A stretch of DNA of 64,000 bases, from positions 10,895,751 through 10,959,750 of the forward strand of contig OU744447.1 in assembly GCA_916610825.1 (NCBI GenBank), written 5' to 3'. Of this stretch, positions 61,258 to 64,000 are shown in pieces. Positions within the stretch are counted from its first letter, which is position 1; the number at the start of each line of letters is the position of its first letter. The notes under the pieces were generated by a model. The model had not been told where the DNA came from, did not search any database, and saw only the letters and a program-made list of their open reading frames with translations. The translations under genes and the position numbers were made by a program. The stretch is from Haliclystus octoradiatus (taxonomy: Eukaryota > Cnidaria > Staurozoa > Stauromedusae > Haliclystidae).

Positions 61258-63829
61258 TTCCTGTCATGGAATGGTCAGAGGTTGAAGGTCATCAATATTA
61301 ACGCTTGCGTAGAAGGCTACAAATTAAAAACAAATAAATAAAACGAACGGAAATTCAACTCTGTTAAACCAATCAAGCGGGGATTTGAGCGTAACAATGC
61401 AAATCAACTTTATTTAGATTTAAGATGGCGTCCTAGTATGTTAAGCATTAGATTTAGCTACATATTGTCATTTGTTTCTTTGCTATAGAATATTTGGATG
61501 AACATACTCTCAGTTAAGTAGGATTTTTATTTATCGAAAATGTAATGTTCTGTATGGCATAATGCAGCTAGTATTGATGTTCGTATGTTTATAAATAATT
61601 CACTGTCGTTTTTGCAGTTTGTAGTTCATTGATCAATGTAGCATACACGAGCCGCCTTTGCAGCTATTGAACTACAGAATCTGGATTTTGCCATAAAATT
61701 CGGATAATGCACAGTCATGCGAATGTGCATTATTGTAGTTATAATAAGTTTGTATCAGCGCCAGTAGCTTTAAAATGTGATAATTTGTGGAACGAGTAGC
61801 TAGAAATAAAGAGTTATGAAATGTTATGCAACGCAAGGCAAACAAGTATCAATCCTTTAGTTGTATTAGATATTGTCATGATCAAGAGTCCTAGGGCAGA
61901 TGCTAAATTTACCTATCAGTCCATTCATCATATTGGATTATACTTGCATTCCTTTGTTAGTTAATACTCCCTGACCGCACTCTTTAAATTGGAAACATAC
62001 TTACTTAGAGCAGTTGATTTGCTTTCATAATCATAATTACTTTGGTTATGTTTCACAACGAAGAAAATATAAGAGGACTGTAGCATAACAATAGCAACCT
62101 GCGTAGCCTTAAACTGAACCCTAGGTGGTAATCTGATCAACCATTTATTGACTAGCATATTCTGTTAGGATTGAGATTTACGATACGATTGAGATTGGGG
62201 TTGTTTTTAATCTGCCTAGCAATGGTATAAGCATAGCCTAGTTTGCTTATCATTAATTAAATAGCGTAAGACGTTATGCAAATGCCACATTTTATAAGTA
62301 ACTGGCATTTCACTCAAAGGGATCCTTCAATCTAGCAAGGAATGAGATTACCGAACTGCTCCAAGTAAATGTTGAGATTTTTGATATGTCTGTCTTTCAT
62401 GTGTTATAGTAAAGACAGTCTCAATTTAAGAAAAGGTGCCGTCCGTTTGTCGCCTATCATATTTGCTACACAAGGAAGAACCCCCTTGAGTCACAATCAG
62501 AAGTATTCCTAGTATGGTCAGATTACTCAGCGCTGAAGCGATTGAGAATGCCTAAAAGTTATTCGCAAATGTCTGGCTTGCAATTTCTTTATCCAATCAT
62601 TATACGCAAATACAGTGCATTAGTCTAGTTAATTGATACGAACTGAAATTGGTAGACAGCTAGCTACGTGCAATTTATTTTGTATAATTTGTATCTCACA
62701 ATTTGTTATATCAGCAAATTCCATCTACTCCCATTGCTAAGGGCAATATGTAATTTTCAGTATTAATCTTTAATTTCTTGGTTTTCATTTACACACCAAC
62801 AGCTGATATTGGACATTGTTGTACAATGGGTTGTAGTGTGGCAGCCCTCTATGAGATGCAGATGATCGGTTGATGAACCACAAAAAAGAAAAAAAAAAAA
62901 AAAAAATTAATTAATTCACTGTTTACCGTTTGTCGTCCAATGAAGATGTACTCAGTTTGCAGCCATGGAAAAGCGAACCACATCTAACCTCTTTCCAGCT
63001 TTTTCTAATAACGATGCTATAGCGTTTAATTTATTCAGAAGACATATTTGGTCTCTGTGTATGCCAATCTTCGCAATTTTTGTTTGTTTTGTGCTCACTT
63101 CACTACCTATTTGTCAGCATAACGTAATCTATTTGGCTTCTGCGGGAACTATGTAACAATGATGCTAATAACACTGTTAACATGCTGGTAATTGCTTTTG
63201 CTGTCAGACAAGAAGTAGTATGGACGATTCTCTTGTTTATTTGATCACTACGGTCAATGTTGCTAAAAGACAGTTGCTTGTCAATAAAATGCATAAGCGG
63301 CTGTGGCTATCTCAAAACAAAAAATGTCAAATTTAAAATCATCGCCGATAAAAAAAAAAATCTGTGCGTATGAAAATCCGGGAATTCGGCTTGGTCGTAC
63401 CATTGGCTCCATAGCATCAAACAGTCAATTATATCACATTATGGAAGCTTTGATTTAGCTTTTATTTAATCACAATGTCACAATTACATGGTCCAATGTT
63501 TTTTGGCTCCTCCAACGCACACATATAATTCAGCTCAATGTAAATTTATTGCTTTCTAAAGATCATGGTCAATCCAATTTGTCTAACAGCAGATGGGGTT
63601 GTTGTTGCGTCTTATCTGGCATTCCATGTAGTTCTAATCTATCAAAACATGTTTTGCAGGTGTTTGGTATTATCACGTTGAGTTAGGCAAATCAAAAAAC
63701 ATTTTCCTCGAAATACGGCCATGCAATGCCGTTTGGCTATTTTCAGCGCCATTTTGGTTTTTCTACGCTCTTATGGATTCACTGTTTCTAGCTTAACTAT
63801 GTAGGCCTATGTAGGTTTCTCCAACTCAG
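61258..63829. other. Intergenic right end
   Basis: I recognise no gene here. A short hairpin (TTGTAGTTCA against TGAACTACAG) lies at about 61618-61672, and a poly-A tract at about 62888-62906. Several open frames of about 60 codons lack splice context or family resemblance. Confidence 0.35.
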
Positions 63830-63916
63830 TTGCAAATCTTGATTGAGCGTCGCCGACAGGTCTTCGAGGATGGATCAAGACCAGCAAGAGCAACATTTTT
63901 TCCCTGGTGGATGTAA
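63830..63916 (+). CDS. Weak terminal-exon candidate
   Basis: After TTTCTCCAACTCAG the plus strand reads LQILIERRRQVFEDGS then RPARATFFPWWM and a stop. Composition and codons are more protein-like than the surrounding DNA. No upstream exon or family is recognised, and the segment could equally belong to a decayed repeat. Confidence 0.2.
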   Translation: MQILIERRRQVFEDGSRPARATFFPWWM

Positions 63917-64000
63917 CTTGGATGGGGAAAGGAAAGTGGGTCTCTGTCCGCTGTCAATGCTGTTTTGTAGCTTGGTTTTTTTTGCTCCCATTTGAATCGG

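Noticed and set aside
61961-62158. 65-codon minus-strand frame
   Set aside because: It has an ATG but no family resemblance, no splice context and a length expected by chance in this much sequence.

Overview
The window is nuclear DNA of an invertebrate animal. It is AT-rich, has many-exon genes with GT-AG introns, and carries many small DNA transposons and tRNA-derived SINEs. The animal genes (a BTB/BACK/kelch adaptor, a Gremlin-type BMP antagonist, TECR, TFIIF alpha and a C16orf87/UPF0547 homologue) exclude plants and fungi. The phylum is not fixed by what I can read. No prokaryotic features, CRISPR array, rRNA gene or LTR/capsid/envelope-type element was recognised.

Layout. 0-0.9 kb: first coding exon of a kelch-like gene (-), which runs off the left edge. 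2.4-7.1 kb: a complete four-exon UPF0547/C16orf87 homologue (-), with a broken LINE in its last intron. 7.1-20.8 kb: intergenic DNA crowded with hAT-type and foldback elements. Two hAT nests have 8-bp target duplications on their outer elements, and there is an assembly gap flanked by identical 123-bp copies. One orphan exon-like segment lies at 9.3 kb. 20.8-35.7 kb: TECR (+), about 13 coding exons that join in frame to about 291 aa, with its introns full of MITEs, SINEs and a LINE tail. 37.9-38.7 kb: a two-exon secreted cystine-knot (Gremlin/DAN) protein (+). 41.7-42.7 kb: a Myb/SANT-like (trihelix) DNA-binding protein (+). 44.6-45.4 kb: an unrecognised basic 242-aa protein (+). 45.9-58.7 kb: GTF2F1, the TFIIF alpha (RAP74) subunit (-), nine coding exons joining in frame to 555 aa. 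58.7-64 kb: mostly non-coding, with a tandem array that carries a TTAA-flanked MITE and a weak exon candidate at the right edge.

The genes are unrelated housekeeping, signalling and DNA-binding genes; nothing suggests an operon or a joint pathway. The most rewarding details are structural: a duplicated, apparently mutually exclusive exon in TECR; tandem alternative splice donors in the UPF0547 gene; a MITE insertion whose empty site survives in sister tandem units; a SINE with a 13-bp target duplication; and a MITE family built from the palindrome GTTCATGAAC.

All protein family calls rest on remembered family sequences, and exon joins on reading phase and splice-site motifs. No alignment, transcript or database search was run.
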